From Xanthomonas sp. CFBP 8443 (GTDB taxonomy: Bacteria > Pseudomonadota > Gammaproteobacteria > Xanthomonadales > Xanthomonadaceae), in the NCBI RefSeq assembly GCF_025666195.1, contig NZ_CP102592.1:1736001-1800000 (forward strand): DNA of 64,000 nucleotides, written 5' to 3'. Position 1 is the stretch's first letter. Each line of letters starts with the position of its first letter. The notes beneath the pieces were generated by a model. That model was not told where the DNA came from, ran no database searches, and worked only from the letters and a program-made list of their open reading frames with translations. Positions 17,369 to 26,355 of the stretch are shown in pieces. The translations under genes were made by a program, and so were the position numbers.

Positions 17369-17905
17369 ATGCGCAATCCCCTGCAGGAACAACTGCTCAA
17401 GGCCGGCCTGGTGAAGAAGAACCAGGTGGCGCAGGTCGCGCGCGAGCAGGCCAAGGCGCGCCACGGCAAGGCGCCGCCGCCGCCCAGCGCCGAGCAGCTG
17501 GAAAGCGAGCGACTGCGGCTGGAGCGGGTGGAACGCGATCGCGCACTGGCCGCCGAGCGCAACGCGCAGGCGCGTGCGCAGGAGCAACGCGCGCAGGCGC
17601 GGCAGATCGTCGACAGCAACAAGCTCAAGGCCGATGGCGAGATCGACTACCACTTCACCGATGCCGGCAAGATCCAGCGACTGCGGGTGGATGCGGCGCT
17701 GCGCGCGCAGCTGATCAGCGGCGCCGTGGTGATCGCGCGGCTGGACGCCGGCTATGTGCCGATCCCGCGCGCGGTGGTGGAAAAGGTGGCCAGCCGCGAT
17801 CCTGCGGCGATCGTGCTGGACACCACGCAGTCCGCGCCGGCCGCCGGCGACGAGGACGACGCCTACTACAGCCGCTTCCAGGTGCCGGACGACCTGATCT
17901 GGTAG
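17369..17905 (+). CDS. DUF2058-family nucleoprotein/polynucleotide-associated protein (YaiL-like)
   Basis: The product is 178 residues. It starts MRNPLQEQLLKAGLVKKNQV, the family signature, and continues as a long charged coiled helix rich in Glu, Arg and Gln (residues about 40-85). The C-terminal domain contains YHFTDAGKIQRLRVDAALRA and ends FQVPDDLIW, both typical of DUF2058. Family members are described as nucleoprotein-associated. No enzymatic motif is visible. It stands alone and is divergent from the YgjP-type gene. Confidence 0.9.
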   Translation: MRNPLQEQLLKAGLVKKNQVAQVAREQAKARHGKAPPPPSAEQLESERLRLERVERDRALAAERNAQARAQEQRAQARQIVDSNKLKADGEIDYHFTDAGKIQRLRVDAALRAQLISGAVVIARLDAGYVPIPRAVVEKVASRDPAAIVLDTTQSAPAAGDEDDAYYSRFQVPDDLIW

Positions 17906-18130
17906 CCGCGGCAGCGCCGCGCCCGCCATCGCGCGGCGTGCAGCGTGTGCGGAGACGTGCGACGTGCGGCGTGGGCGATGTCGAAGCGCGCATGCAGGCC
18001 TCCGCACAGCGCCGCGCGCAACGCGTCGGGATCGTCGGCGATCACCGGAATCCGGAACGCTGCATCGAGCAGCGCCTGCGCGCATTGCATCGATGCATTG
18101 TCAGAGCCTGCGCGCGCGCCGCGTCGCGCG

Positions 18131-18910
<780 letters not shown>

Positions 18911-19099
18911 GGGGACATCCTTCTTTAAGGGTGAGAGAAAGCGGCGCGGGCTGTGGTGGGCGCAAAGGCTGAAACGCATGCGGCCGGAAGCCCGTCATGC
19001 ATGGCCGCCGCGAACATCGCCGGCGGTTGCCGGCCTGAAAAGGCGGCTCACTGCAGAGGGCATGCACGCCGCTGGGTAGGGGCGACGATAGGCCGCAAT

Positions 19100-19119
19100 G
19101 GCGGATTTGATAATCCGCC
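19100..19119. promoter_or_regulatory. Inverted repeat, probable LysR operator
   Basis: A perfect dyad GGCGGATT-TGAT-AATCCGCC lies 43 bp before the LysR start and 190 bp from the divergent SDR start. LysR proteins usually bind such dyads in the divergent promoter they share with their target, so this is the best candidate operator. Confidence 0.55.
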
Positions 19120-19162
19120 GCGCCCGCCTATGATCCGTGAAACGAATTCACAGGTCGGCGCA

Positions 19163-20068
19163 ATGGACAATCGGGTTGGCGAGATGCAGGTGTTCCTGCG
19201 GGTCGTGGATGCCGGCAGTTTCTCGGCCGCCGCGCGCCTTTTGCGCATGACTCCGTCCACGGTCAGCAAGCTGATCGGCCGGGTCGAGACCCGCCTGGGC
19301 GTGCGCCTGCTCGAGCGCTCGACCCGGCGTCTGTCGCTGACCGCCGAAGGCCAGGTCTACTACGAACGCAGCCTGTCGCTGCTCGCCGAACTCGACGACG
19401 TGGAGCGCGAGCTCGGGCGTGGCGCGGCCAGCGCCGGCGGCAGCGTGCGGGTCAACGCGTCGGTGGCGTTCGGCATTCTCGGCCTGGAGCCGGTGCTGCC
19501 CGCGTTCTGGCAGGCGCATCCGCAGATCGTGGTGGATCTTTCGCTGTCCGACGAGATGGTCGATCTATATCTGGACCGCACCGACGTCGCGTTCCGCGTC
19601 GGCGCCTTGCAGGATTCGAGCATGATGGCGCGGCCGGTCGGCGTGGCGCGCCGCAAGATCGTCGCCGCGCCGGCGTATCTGGCGCGCCACGGCACGCCGT
19701 GCAGCATCGACGAGCTGTCCCGGCACAGCTGCCTGGGCTTCAACTTCCGCCGCGCCGCGCCGGTGTGGCCGCTCGCGCACAGCGGCCGCATCGTCGACCG
19801 CACGGTGCAGGGCGCGCTGCTGGCCAACAACGGCGAAACGGTGCGGCGCATGGCCGTCGCCGGCATCGGCCTGGCGCGGCTGGGCGACTACCACGTGCGC
19901 GACGACCTGGCGGCGGGCCGCCTGGTGGAAGTGCTGCGCGAGGCGGTGCAAGGCGATACCGAGGAGATCCACGCGCTGTACCGCGGCGGCCCGCGACTGC
20001 CGCAGCGCGTGCGCGTGTTCCTGGATTTCGTGGTGCCGCGGTTGCAGGGGTTTCTGGCGGGGCGCTGA
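19163..20068 (+). CDS. LysR-family transcriptional regulator, divergent from the SDR
   Basis: The product is 301 residues. The N-terminal winged helix-turn-helix has FLRVVDAGSFSAAARLLRM, then PSTVSKLIGRVETRLGVRLL and the wing RSTRRLSLTAEG. The effector domain starts near residue 92 and includes YLARHGTPCSIDELSRHSCL, a common LysR segment. It is transcribed away from the SDR gene, with a perfect dyad in between. The ATG at 19163 is preferred to an earlier in-frame ATG at 19130, because it starts 9 residues before the first conserved helix. Confidence 0.9.
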   Translation: MDNRVGEMQVFLRVVDAGSFSAAARLLRMTPSTVSKLIGRVETRLGVRLLERSTRRLSLTAEGQVYYERSLSLLAELDDVERELGRGAASAGGSVRVNASVAFGILGLEPVLPAFWQAHPQIVVDLSLSDEMVDLYLDRTDVAFRVGALQDSSMMARPVGVARRKIVAAPAYLARHGTPCSIDELSRHSCLGFNFRRAAPVWPLAHSGRIVDRTVQGALLANNGETVRRMAVAGIGLARLGDYHVRDDLAAGRLVEVLREAVQGDTEEIHALYRGGPRLPQRVRVFLDFVVPRLQGFLAGR

Positions 20069-20069
20069 T

Positions 20070-20215
20070 TGGGTGCCGGGACTGGGGATTCGGGACTCGG
20101 GACTCGCGGTCATGACGACTGACGAGTGGCCAGGTGAGGCGAGCGTTTCTCAGCAGCCGCGAGTTCCGAGGTTTTGCCGAGTCCCGAGTCCCTCGTCCCG
20201 AGTCCCGAATAACCC
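20070..20215. repeat. Dispersed GGGACTCGGGA repeat, inverted pair (locus a)
   Basis: The left arm, 20075-20110, is made of GGGACTGGGGATTCGGGACT-type units and begins a few bases after the LysR stop. The right arm, 20176-20210, reads as its reverse complement (GAGTCCCGAGTCCC type). A spacer of about 65 bp separates them. The same motif family occurs at five other loci in the window. Confidence 0.85.
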
Positions 20216-20309
20216 AACCGCTGAACGCATCGGCAATGTGAAGCCGCCCTTCATTGCATCGGCGGGCAACGGCCGCATCATCCAGGCAGGCAACACAGCG
20301 GAGACGCCG

Positions 20310-20576
20310 ATGGCGACCGGATGGGCAAACGACGGGGCGGTGCAGGACCAGATCGACGCCACCGTGGAAGATGCGATCAAGCGCGCGCGCAGCCAATTGC
20401 CGCAGGGGCCGAGCCTGGCCCGGTGCGAGGACTGCGATGCGCCGATTCCCGAGGCGCGGCGCAAGGCGGTGCCGGGCGTGCGCCTGTGCGTGGCGTGCCA
20501 GGAAGCGCACGACCGCGAGCAGCACGAACACAGCGGCTACAACCGCCGCGGCAGCAAGGACAGCCAGCTGCGCTAG
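20310..20576 (+). CDS. DksA/TraR-type C4 zinc-finger protein
   Basis: The product is 88 residues, similar to YbiI-type short members of the DksA/TraR family. A helical start (WANDGAVQDQIDATVEDAIK) leads to the zinc finger CEDCDAPI (residues about 37-44), with the second Cys pair in RLCVACQEAHD (about 56-66). The C-terminal tail is charged. Short DksA-like proteins bind the RNA polymerase secondary channel, but without the full coiled-coil this one may not. Repeat arms precede it, so its promoter lies within or next to repeat locus a. Confidence 0.85.
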   Translation: MATGWANDGAVQDQIDATVEDAIKRARSQLPQGPSLARCEDCDAPIPEARRKAVPGVRLCVACQEAHDREQHEHSGYNRRGSKDSQLR

Positions 20577-20724
20577 GGCATTTACGGACGGATCGCGTTC
20601 GGTTGCCAGCCCTCAAACGCAGAGCTGATTTTGCGCACCGCGGCCGGGTGCCGTTCTTTGCGCTTCCGCTGCGTCCGTGCGTCAGCGTGGCGCGATCGCT
20701 CGGGCTGGCTGACGCCTCAGAGGC

Positions 20725-20997
20725 TCAGTCGTCGTTGGCGGCGCTGCTGACCGGCGGCACCGGCCGCGAGTGCAGGGCGATGTTGAGCTGATCGACCACC
20801 ATCGCCCAGTCGGCATCGTCCAGGCGCTCCTCGCGCAGCAGCTGCGCCTGCGCCGGGGTCCAGAACGGCGCCTCTTCCAAGCGCATCGTGTCCGGCAGCG
20901 GCGAGTGGCGGGCGATGAACTGGCGGATCTCGGTTTCGCTGTTGGGCAGGCCCAACTGGGCGAACAGTTCGGCAAACGGGTGGACGGGATGTTCCAT
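20725..20997 (-). CDS. DUF2789-family protein
   Basis: The product is 90 residues. It opens MEHPVHPFAELFAQLGLPNS and includes EIRQFIARHSPLPDTMRLEE, PFWTPAQAQLLREERLDDAD and WAMVVDQLNIAL, matching DUF2789, a small helical family with no known function. It is transcribed after the MscS gene with 98 bp between. No metal or active-site motif is visible. Confidence 0.85.
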   Translation of the reverse strand: MEHPVHPFAELFAQLGLPNSETEIRQFIARHSPLPDTMRLEEAPFWTPAQAQLLREERLDDADWAMVVDQLNIALHSRPVPPVSSAANDD

Positions 20998-21095
20998 GGG
21001 AGACCTTGTCGGCAGGGAGGGCGCGTCGCACGGCGGCGGGCTGACCGGCAACGATACCGATGCGCCGATCAGTGTCTTGTTAGGACGTGCGCTTG

Positions 21096-21674
21096 CTAGC
21101 CCAGCCCCGGCGGCACCGGGTGGCCGCGCCAGCGCCGCACGCTGCGCTGGAAGAACAGGCTGTTGGGGATCTGCAGCACGCTGTCGCGCTCGTCGCCGCG
21201 GTCCTCGTGCAGCGTGGTGTAGATCAGGTTGATGTCGATCACCTGGCCCTTGAGTCCGGGCTTTTCGCCGTTCTCGAGCAGCTCGATGTGGTCGAGCAGG
21301 CGGAACGGCCGCGTGGTGAAGATCAGCAGCGTGCAGAAGATGTTCGACAGCACGCTCCAGGCCGCGAAGAACGCCACCGCCGCCACCGCGGCGAAGCCGG
21401 TGAACGCGGTCCACAGCACGGTGCCGGACACGCCGAGCCGGTCCAGGATCATCAGCAACGCCGCGGTGTAGATCACGAAGCCGCTGCCGCGGCGCGCCAT
21501 CATCACCAACTCCGGCGGCAATGCGTAGTGCGTGCCCAGGCGCCGGATCAGCCGCCGCAGCAGCGTGCGCAGCAGCCATGCGGCGATCACGATCAGCGCG
21601 ACCTGCGCGCTCGGCACGATCAGGTCGAGCCAGCGATGGACCCAGGGCGGCAGCATGGCGTGGAACGAGGACAT
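21096..21674 (-). CDS. Short MscS-family mechanosensitive channel protein
   Basis: The product is 192 residues. It has a hydrophobic N-terminal helix (LIVPSAQVALIVIAAWLLRT), a second helix (GFVIYTAALLMILDRLG) and a pore-lining third helix rich in Ala and Gly (AFTGFAAVAAVAFFAAWSVL). The beta domain that follows (RPFRLLDHIELLENG, then GQVIDINLIYTTL) is the MscS middle domain. It is shorter than E. coli MscS (286 residues) and lacks most of the C-terminal cage. It probably opens under membrane tension during osmotic downshock. Confidence 0.85.
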   Translation of the reverse strand: MSSFHAMLPPWVHRWLDLIVPSAQVALIVIAAWLLRTLLRRLIRRLGTHYALPPELVMMARRGSGFVIYTAALLMILDRLGVSGTVLWTAFTGFAAVAAVAFFAAWSVLSNIFCTLLIFTTRPFRLLDHIELLENGEKPGLKGQVIDINLIYTTLHEDRGDERDSVLQIPNSLFFQRSVRRWRGHPVPPGLG

Positions 21675-21810
21675 CGGCGGTTTCGGCGTGGCGGGGGAGG
21701 CGCGATGGTCGCAATCGTCGCCGTGTCGGGCAAGTGCGCTGGTGCGGCGAAGCCGATGCCTCGCTACCGCAGCGGCGCCAGCGCGTCGGCGGCGCCGTGC
21801 AGCGCCTGAC

Positions 21811-22608
21811 TCAGCAGGCCTCCTGTTCCAGCGTGTCCCAACGTTCGGCGGAGATCTGCGGCAGCGCTTCCAGCGCCGGCATCGCGAACAGGAAGCCTTG
21901 GTACAGGTCGATGCCCAGGGCACGCAGCGCGCGGTATTCGGCAGGCGTCTCAACGCCTTCGGCGAGCACCCTGCAGCCCAGTGCCGCGGCCAGGCCGACG
22001 ATGCTGGCGACGATGTGCCGGCGCGGCGCGCTGGCGTCGATGCCGCGGATCAGCGCCATGTCCAGCTTGAGCAGGTGCGGCTGGAACTCGGCGAGCAGGG
22101 TGAGTCCGGAGTGGCCGGCGCCGAAGTCGTCGATCGCGGTCAGGAATCCGCGCTGCGCGTAGTCGCGCAGGATCCGCACCACCTTGGGCAGGTCGCGGAT
22201 GCGCTCGGACTCGCTCATCTCGAAGATCAGGTCGCCGGTCGGCACGCCGTAGTGCTCGGCCGCGGCCAGGGTCAGGCGGATGCAGGTCGCCGGTTCGTAG
22301 ACCGCATTGGGAATGAAGTTGATCGACAGGCGGGTGCGCAGGCCCAGCCGCGCGGCGGTGGCGATGGCCTGCACCCGGCAGGTCTGGTCGAAGCGGTACA
22401 GCTGCTGCGGCCGCACCCGTGCCAGCACCGTGGCCGCGCTGCTGCCGTCCTCGCCGCGCACCAGCGCCTCGTAGGCGTAGATCGTACGGGTGTGCGCATC
22501 GACGATCGGCTGGAACGCCATGCGGATGCCGAAGTCGAGCGGTTCGCCATCGCGGCAGTTGCCGCAGGCCAGCTGGCCCAGTTCAGCGGAGAGGGATCGC
22601 AGGAGCAT
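21811..22608 (-). CDS. EAL-domain cyclic-di-GMP phosphodiesterase with N-terminal CGNC segment
   Basis: The product is 265 residues, essentially a lone EAL domain. All residues expected for activity are present: Glu in YEALVRG (about 46), Asn in SINFIP, Glu in FEMSESE, the Asp pair in DDFGAGHSG, Lys in LLKLDMAL, Glu in LAEGVET and Gln in YQGFLFAMP. It would hydrolyse c-di-GMP to pGpG and so lower this second messenger. A CGNC stretch (about residues 15-18) just before the domain could serve redox or metal sensing, but this is a guess. The gene lies 136 bp upstream of MscS on the same strand. Confidence 0.88.
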   Translation of the reverse strand: MLLRSLSAELGQLACGNCRDGEPLDFGIRMAFQPIVDAHTRTIYAYEALVRGEDGSSAATVLARVRPQQLYRFDQTCRVQAIATAARLGLRTRLSINFIPNAVYEPATCIRLTLAAAEHYGVPTGDLIFEMSESERIRDLPKVVRILRDYAQRGFLTAIDDFGAGHSGLTLLAEFQPHLLKLDMALIRGIDASAPRRHIVASIVGLAAALGCRVLAEGVETPAEYRALRALGIDLYQGFLFAMPALEALPQISAERWDTLEQEAC

Positions 22609-22707
22609 GCCGTGCGTCTACCGCTAGGGTGGGGTGAGGCCCGATTATCGGCCGGCGCCGTGAAGACGGCGCCGACATCGGCTGCGGCGTTGCCGCAGCG
22701 CGCCTGC

Positions 22708-22905
22708 TCAGCCGGCTTCGGCTTCGTCGACTTTCTTCAGCACGCGGGTGGTGCCGAGCACTTCGACGCGGCCGCCGGCCTTGCGGAACGCGGCCATGTC
22801 GGCCTCGATACGCTCGCGGCTGAGGCCTTTCTGCGCCTTGTCGCCGGCGCCGCTGCGTGCGGTCTTGGCGGTCGGGGGTGGGGTCTTGCTGGTGGGACGT
22901 GCCAT
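22708..22905 (-). CDS. Small hypothetical protein, basic N-terminus
   Basis: The product is 65 residues. A Thr/Pro/Lys-rich flexible start (ARPTSKTPPPTAKTARSG) leads to a predicted helix (SRERIEADMAAFRKAGGRVE) and strand (VLGTTRVLKKVDEAE). It follows the YkgJ-type gene by 16 bp on the same strand, and a GGAGATCC lies upstream of its ATG. I do not recognise a named family. Synteny suggests co-transcription with the YkgJ-type and methyltransferase genes. Confidence 0.65.
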   Translation of the reverse strand: MARPTSKTPPPTAKTARSGAGDKAQKGLSRERIEADMAAFRKAGGRVEVLGTTRVLKKVDEAEAG

Positions 22906-22921
22906 GGTGGATCTCCTGGAA

Positions 22922-23257
22922 TCAGTACATCGTCAGGGGAATGCCGCGCGCCAACTGGTCGTTGTGGATGCGGCGGATGTCGCGGCAATACGGGCCGGCC
23001 ATCGTGAACTTGCGGCAGATTGCCGGGCGCTGTTCGTAGATCGAACAGCACATGCGCTTGTTGTCCACCGCCACGCACCAGCCGTCTTCGTCGCGCGCCA
23101 TCACGTGCAGGCCTTCGGCGGTGTGCTCGGTGTAGTGCTCGGGGACGTTGTCGCCGGGCATCAGCAGCACGGTCAGGCGGCAGCAGATCGCGTCGCAGCG
23201 ATCGCAGGCGACGGATTTTTCGGCTGCGGCGCGGGGCGTCGGCTGGTGCGCGCTCAA
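22922..23257 (-). CDS. YkgJ-family cysteine-cluster protein
   Basis: The product is 111 residues with the cysteine layout CDRCDAICCRL at about 18-28, then WCVAVDNKRMCCSIYEQRPA and ICRKF, which defines the YkgJ/CxxCxxCC family of zinc- or iron-binding proteins. Its start is a TTG at 23257 that overlaps the methyltransferase stop by 4 bp, which suggests translational coupling. No downstream ATG keeps the first Cys cluster. Function is unknown. Confidence 0.85.
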   Translation of the reverse strand: MSAHQPTPRAAAEKSVACDRCDAICCRLTVLLMPGDNVPEHYTEHTAEGLHVMARDEDGWCVAVDNKRMCCSIYEQRPAICRKFTMAGPYCRDIRRIHNDQLARGIPLTMY

Positions 23258-23934
23258 GTGGCGTCACCGGTGGGCGCGACGTCGCGCCGAAAACGCAGCA
23301 CGCGGCCGCGGTAGGGCGGCAGATCGTCCGGACCCAGCGGCATTTCGCGCTGTTCGCTGAGCGCGTAGCCCTGCGTGGCCAGCGCGCGGGTCAGCGCCGC
23401 GCTGTTGCCGCGGCCCGGATCGGCGATCAGCACTTCCGCGCTGGCCGTGGCGTGCCGCGCCAGCAGGTCGGCGAGCAACGTCGGATGCTGGTGTTCGTAC
23501 AGCACGTCGCTGCCGATGATCACGTCGAAACGGCCGAGGTCGGGATTGGGCTGGTCCCAGTCGAGACGGCGGTACGGCACGGCGGGCATGTCGTTGAGTG
23601 CGGCGTTGTAGGCAAGGAATACCTCGGTCAGCGGGTGGCGGTCGCTGGCGACGATGTCGGCGCCGCGGCGGCGCAGCACCAGGCTGGCCAGGCCGAGGCC
23701 GCAACCGATCTCCAGCACGCGCTTGCCGGCGACGTCGTACAGCGCCATCGCTTCGGCGAGCAGGCGGCCGGCCGGCCAAACGTTGCCGAACAGGCTCCAT
23801 TGCGCCGAAGAGATGCCGGCGTCTTCGGCCAGCGCGTCGGGATCGGAGAACTGTTGGATATCGAGCAGCGAACGGATGCGATAGTCCTGGCCGCCCAGGT
23901 TGAGCGTTTGAATCTGGGTGGCGTAGCCGGACAC
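23254..23934 (-). CDS. Class I SAM-dependent methyltransferase (METTL21/methyltransf_16-like)
   Basis: The product is 226 residues. It has NVWPAGRLLAEAMALYDVAG, motif I VLEIGCGLGLASLVL (about 73-87), an acidic turn IVASDRHPL and VIIGSDVLYE, where the Asp-Val-Leu-Tyr segment resembles lysine methyltransferases of the methyltransf_16 family. The bacterial members of this group have mostly unknown protein substrates. The gene overlaps the YkgJ-type gene by 4 bp, so they are coupled. The ATG at 23934 has the expected length. Confidence 0.85.
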   Translation of the reverse strand: MSGYATQIQTLNLGGQDYRIRSLLDIQQFSDPDALAEDAGISSAQWSLFGNVWPAGRLLAEAMALYDVAGKRVLEIGCGLGLASLVLRRRGADIVASDRHPLTEVFLAYNAALNDMPAVPYRRLDWDQPNPDLGRFDVIIGSDVLYEHQHPTLLADLLARHATASAEVLIADPGRGNSAALTRALATQGYALSEQREMPLGPDDLPPYRGRVLRFRRDVAPTGDAT

Positions 23935-24250
23935 AGGCGCTCCCGATGGGTCCGGCCCGAAAGCGGGACGGAGGCTGGCGCGAGAAGAGGGGCGAGTCGG
24001 GCGACAGAAACGGCCGGACGAGACGCGTGTAGGAACGTGACGCTGAAGCGTGACCGCGCATATTACGCCAGTCGCGCCCCTTGCGTATGAACGGAACCTG
24101 CGCTAGCGATTGCGTGCACGCTGGCCGCGGCGCGCCGCGATCGCCGCCGCGGCGGTGCTGCGGCATCCGCTGCGGCGCCGGCGCAATGCGAGAGTCCCGC
24201 CGCGCGTGCGAAGCGCCAGGCCGCGCAGCGCTGCGTGCGGTCCGCTGCGC
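23935..24250. other. Intergenic region, no gene seen
   Basis: This 316-bp stretch lies between the methyltransferase start and the YegD stop and must hold the promoter of the methyltransferase run. No plausible gene, strong dyad or repeat was seen. Confidence 0.4.
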
Positions 24251-25609
24251 TCAGGGCTGCGCGGCAGCCAGGGCCAGGCCCTGGACCACGCCGAACGAGG
24301 GGTCGCCATGCACCAGGCGCGCCTGCGGGAACGCGGCGGCGACCACCTGCTGGATGTAGCCGGCGCGCGACATGCCGCCGGTCAGGAACACCGCCGCCGG
24401 ATCGCGGCCGATGTCGCTGCGGACCTGCGCGAGCAGTTCGCCCAGCGCGTCCAGATAGCTGCGCGCGGCATGGGCCAGTTCGTCTGCGCGGATCCGCACC
24501 TGCAGCCCGGTTTCGATGTAGTCCAGCGCCTCGTCGTGCTGCGCGCTGTCGCTGAGGCGGATCTTGCTGCGTTCCACCGCGCGGTACAGGCGCGCGGTGT
24601 TGCCGGTGTCCTGCAGCGCTTGCAGCCGGGTGTCGTAGGGACGCGGCACCTCGTCGTAGCGGTGCTGGCGGAAATCGCGCTGGCGGGTGGTGTCCTGCAC
24701 CATCGCCGCTTCCACGTAGTGGTGCGTCGGCACGCGGGTGATGCCGCGGCCGAACAGCGGCATGTAGCTGGCCAGGCTCAGCGCCAGGTCGATGTCGGTG
24801 CCGCCGCGGGCGATGCCCCAGGCGCGGTGCACGTCCGGCGCGCCGTCGCCGCCGACGCTGGCATGGGCGATGTCGGTGGTGCCACCACCGATGTCCACCA
24901 CCACCGCGTCGTGGCGCTCGCCGCTGCCGGCGTGGTAGTGCATCGCCGCGGCGGCGGGTTCTTCCAGGAACGCGATGTCGTCGAAGCCGGCGGCGAGCGC
25001 GGCGCTGTGCAGGATTTCCAGCGCCTGCGCGTTGCCGGCTTCGCCGATCGAGCTGCGGAACTGCACCGGACGCCCGAGCAGCGCGCTGCGCACCTGCAGT
25101 CCGAGTTGCTGCGAGGCGGTCAGGCGGATGTGTTCGAGGATGTGCGTGGCGATGCCGGTGATGGTCTGCCTGGCGCGCGGATGCAGGTTGTAGCCGAGCA
25201 TCGATTTCGGGCTCTGCACCAGGCTGCCTTCGCCTTCGACGAAATACGCGTCCAGCGCCGCGTCGCCGTACACCGCGTTCTGCAGCAGCGCCGCGGAACT
25301 GCGCGGCTCGCGCATCTGCGCTTCCATCCATTGCCGGCGCACCACGCGGATCGCGTCGCGGCGCAGTTCGTCGCGGCTGCGTTCGCGCCCGGCGGCGGTC
25401 GCATCGCGGCGGCCGGCTTCGATCAGTTCGTCCACCTGCCGTTCCAGCGCCGGGGTCAGCTCGAAATCGGACGGATCGCGCATCACCTCAGGGAAGTACA
25501 CCGTGGTGCGGAACTGGTGCTGGTCGCCGAAGCCGATCGGCACCACGCGGCCGTCCACGACCGCGGCGGCGGCGGAGTTGCTGGTGCCGAAATCGATGCC
25601 GAGTCTCAT
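24251..25609 (-). CDS. yegD: Hsp70-family YegD-like protein
   Basis: The product is 452 residues. The actin-like ATPase motifs are phosphate-1 LGIDFGTSNSAAA (3-15), phosphate-2 VVVDIGGGTTDIA (about 226-238) and an adenosine motif VFLTGGMSRAGYI near 406-418. It lacks the substrate-binding beta-sandwich and lid of DnaK, as expected for YegD. It presumably binds ATP and interacts with folding partners, although the biological role of YegD is unclear. It follows slyD on the same strand, separated by a hairpin, so co-regulation is uncertain. Confidence 0.88.
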   Translation of the reverse strand: MRLGIDFGTSNSAAAAVVDGRVVPIGFGDQHQFRTTVYFPEVMRDPSDFELTPALERQVDELIEAGRRDATAAGRERSRDELRRDAIRVVRRQWMEAQMREPRSSAALLQNAVYGDAALDAYFVEGEGSLVQSPKSMLGYNLHPRARQTITGIATHILEHIRLTASQQLGLQVRSALLGRPVQFRSSIGEAGNAQALEILHSAALAAGFDDIAFLEEPAAAAMHYHAGSGERHDAVVVDIGGGTTDIAHASVGGDGAPDVHRAWGIARGGTDIDLALSLASYMPLFGRGITRVPTHHYVEAAMVQDTTRQRDFRQHRYDEVPRPYDTRLQALQDTGNTARLYRAVERSKIRLSDSAQHDEALDYIETGLQVRIRADELAHAARSYLDALGELLAQVRSDIGRDPAAVFLTGGMSRAGYIQQVVAAAFPQARLVHGDPSFGVVQGLALAAAQP

Positions 25610-25708
25610 CGCGCTGCGGGCCGGGCAGGGGGCCGCGCACTGTGCGGCAAGCCGCAGCGCGGCGCAAGCCGGTCACCGTGCCGGCGGCGGCACGGTGCCG
25701 CAAATGCA

Positions 25709-25732
25709 CGAGGCCCGCGATGGCGGGCCTCG
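25709..25732. terminator. GC-rich hairpin between slyD and yegD
   Basis: The arms CGAGGCCCGC and GCGGGCCTCG close a GATG loop. The hairpin lies 28 bp beyond the slyD stop. The T-tract after it on the minus strand is short (TGCATTTGCGG), so termination may be weak. Confidence 0.55.
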
Positions 25733-25759
25733 TACGGATCCAGCGCTCGCTGCGGGCGG

Positions 25760-26230
25760 TTACAGCGCCGCGCCGGCGTGGCCCTGGTTCTTTTCCTGCT
25801 CGGTGGCCTCGCGCACGCCGGCCACTTCCACCGCGAAATGCAGCACCTGCCCGGCCAGCGGATGGTTGCCGTCGATGGTCACCAGTTCCGGGCCGACCTC
25901 GGCGACCGTGACCAGCAGCGGACCCTGGTCGGTCTGCGCCTGGAACTGCATGCCGGGCTCCAGGCCCTCGGCATCCGGGAACGAGCTGCGCGGCACCTGC
26001 TGCTTCAACTGCTCGTGGCGCGGGCCGTAGCCTTCGGCCGGGATCACGTCGACCTGCACGCGCTCGCCGGGACGCTTGCCGGTCAGCGCCTTTTCCAGCC
26101 CGGGCACGATGTTGCCGGCGCCGTGCAGATAGCTCAGCGGATTGTCCGGCGCGGACTGGTCGATCACCTCGCCCGCATCGTCGGTCAGGGTGTAGTGGAT
26201 GGTGGCGACAAGACCATTGGCGATCTCCAT
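25760..26230 (-). CDS. slyD: SlyD-type FKBP peptidyl-prolyl cis-trans isomerase
   Basis: The product is 156 residues. It begins MEIANGLVATIHYTLTDDAG, with the FKBP core VIDQSAPDNPLSYLHGAGNI followed by VPGLEKALTGKRPGERVQV. The insert-in-flap chaperone domain follows near residues 70-120 (EGYGPRHEQLKQQV). It lacks the long His-rich nickel-binding tail of E. coli SlyD. It helps folding by isomerising X-Pro bonds in the cytoplasm. AGG 6 bp upstream supports the ATG at 26230; another ATG 12 bp upstream is less well placed. Confidence 0.9.
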   Translation of the reverse strand: MEIANGLVATIHYTLTDDAGEVIDQSAPDNPLSYLHGAGNIVPGLEKALTGKRPGERVQVDVIPAEGYGPRHEQLKQQVPRSSFPDAEGLEPGMQFQAQTDQGPLLVTVAEVGPELVTIDGNHPLAGQVLHFAVEVAGVREATEQEKNQGHAGAAL

Positions 26231-26355
26231 GGGAAACCTCATTCATTGGGAAGAAGTGGGATACGCCGGCACAGTCACAGCGCGATGAGAGGTGCTACCC
26301 GGATACCCTAACGAAAAGCGGCGGCGGATCGCAAGTCGGCGCGCCGGTCGCGCGT

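Noticed and set aside
20073-20309. Upstream extension of the TraR-type protein through repeat locus a
   Set aside because: The extension is composed of repeat-derived sequence (PGLGIRDSGL and VPSPSSRVPN); the conserved protein begins at the ATG at 20310.
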